A DNA stretch of 6,567 nucleotides. It comes from Lachnospiraceae bacterium. Lineage in GTDB: Bacteria > Bacillota_A > Clostridia > Lachnospirales > Lachnospiraceae. Made by a program: the position numbers and the translations under genes. How positions within the stretch are numbered: the first letter of the stretch is position 1; each line of letters starts with the position of its first letter. The stretch spans positions 1 through 6,567 of the forward strand of contig SFGN01000108.1 in the NCBI GenBank assembly GCA_004556565.1, written 5' to 3'. A model generated the notes under the pieces. The model did not search any database. It was not told where the DNA came from and was given only the letters and a program-made list of their open reading frames with translations. Of the stretch, positions 6,471 through 6,567 are shown one piece after another.

Positions 6471-6567
6471 ATCGAGTAGGAGGGAGTGATTAACTCCCGT
6501 CCTCTCACACCACCGTGCGTACCGTTCGGTACACGGCGGTTCTTTAGTTTTCGCAAACTACCAGATA
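6471..6567 (-). mobile_element. Group IIC intron, 3' end (domains V and VI; partial, runs off the right edge)
   Basis: Domain V occupies 6509-6540 on the minus strand. A 9-bp lower stem (ACCGCCGTG with CACGGTGGT) carries the CGC catalytic triad (6536-6538). A 2-nt CG bulge and a TACC/GGTA upper stem closing a GAAC loop complete it. This is nearly identical, from memory, to domain V of the O. iheyensis group IIC intron. Domain VI (6474-6506) pairs GAG/CTC and AGGA/TCCT with a single A bulged between them at 6477, then GGGAGT/ACTCCC. The bulged A is 7 nt from the 3' end, as expected for the branch point. The intron ends ...CTCGAT at 6471, matching the AY rule. Upstream, an open frame ending YLVVCEN and TAA (6544-6567) may be the tail of the maturase, but eight codons are too few to confirm it. 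Confidence 0.9.

Noticed and set aside
6544..6567. Possible tail of the intron maturase (YLVVCEN then stop)
   Set aside because: Only eight codons are visible at the edge, too few to call as a gene; it is noted within the intron entry.

Overview
The window reads as chromosomal DNA of a Gram-positive, low-to-moderate GC Clostridia-type bacterium, most likely a gut Lachnospiraceae. This is inferred from strong AGGAGG ribosome sites, gene content and codon use, not from a marker gene. Every gene is on the minus strand, so transcription runs right to left.

Right end (6471-6567): the 3' end of a group IIC intron, with a complete domain V (CGC triad), a domain VI with a bulged branch-point A, and an ...AT 3' boundary. 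Four bases past the boundary begins a plausible promoter (6438-6466) for a 589-residue protein of the 'predicted ATPase of the ABC class' family (4637-6406). That gene ends at its own Rho-independent terminator (4547-4577). An intergenic stretch follows, with short repeats and an 18-bp palindrome that could be an operator.

Centre and left (154-4408): a four-gene operon for an ABC-2 type exporter-like complex of the Gld-like class. The order is ATP-binding subunit, membrane permease, a GldG-like auxiliary protein with an extracytoplasmic domain held by two membrane anchors, and a membrane-anchored DUF4340 protein. Spacing is tight (17-bp overlap, 16-bp gap, 32-bp gap). The ATP-binding gene carries an in-frame TAA at codon 25, just before the Walker A motif, and no ATG, GTG or TTG restart preserves the P-loop. 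As written, the complex has no working motor, although the three downstream genes look intact. The operon ends in a strong terminator (97-133).

Left end (1-96): immediately behind that terminator's T-tract starts the 5' end of a group IIC intron in the same orientation. Insertion just after a terminator hairpin is typical of this class. The window therefore begins about 96 nt inside one intron end and finishes about 97 nt inside another. The simplest reading is a short contig broken at two copies of a repeated intron; a circular or tandem arrangement sharing one intron cannot be excluded.

I see no CRISPR array, tRNA, rRNA or clearly new defence system. The points most worth following up are the nonsense codon in the ATPase, the paired intron boundaries, and the poorly understood Gld-like complex.
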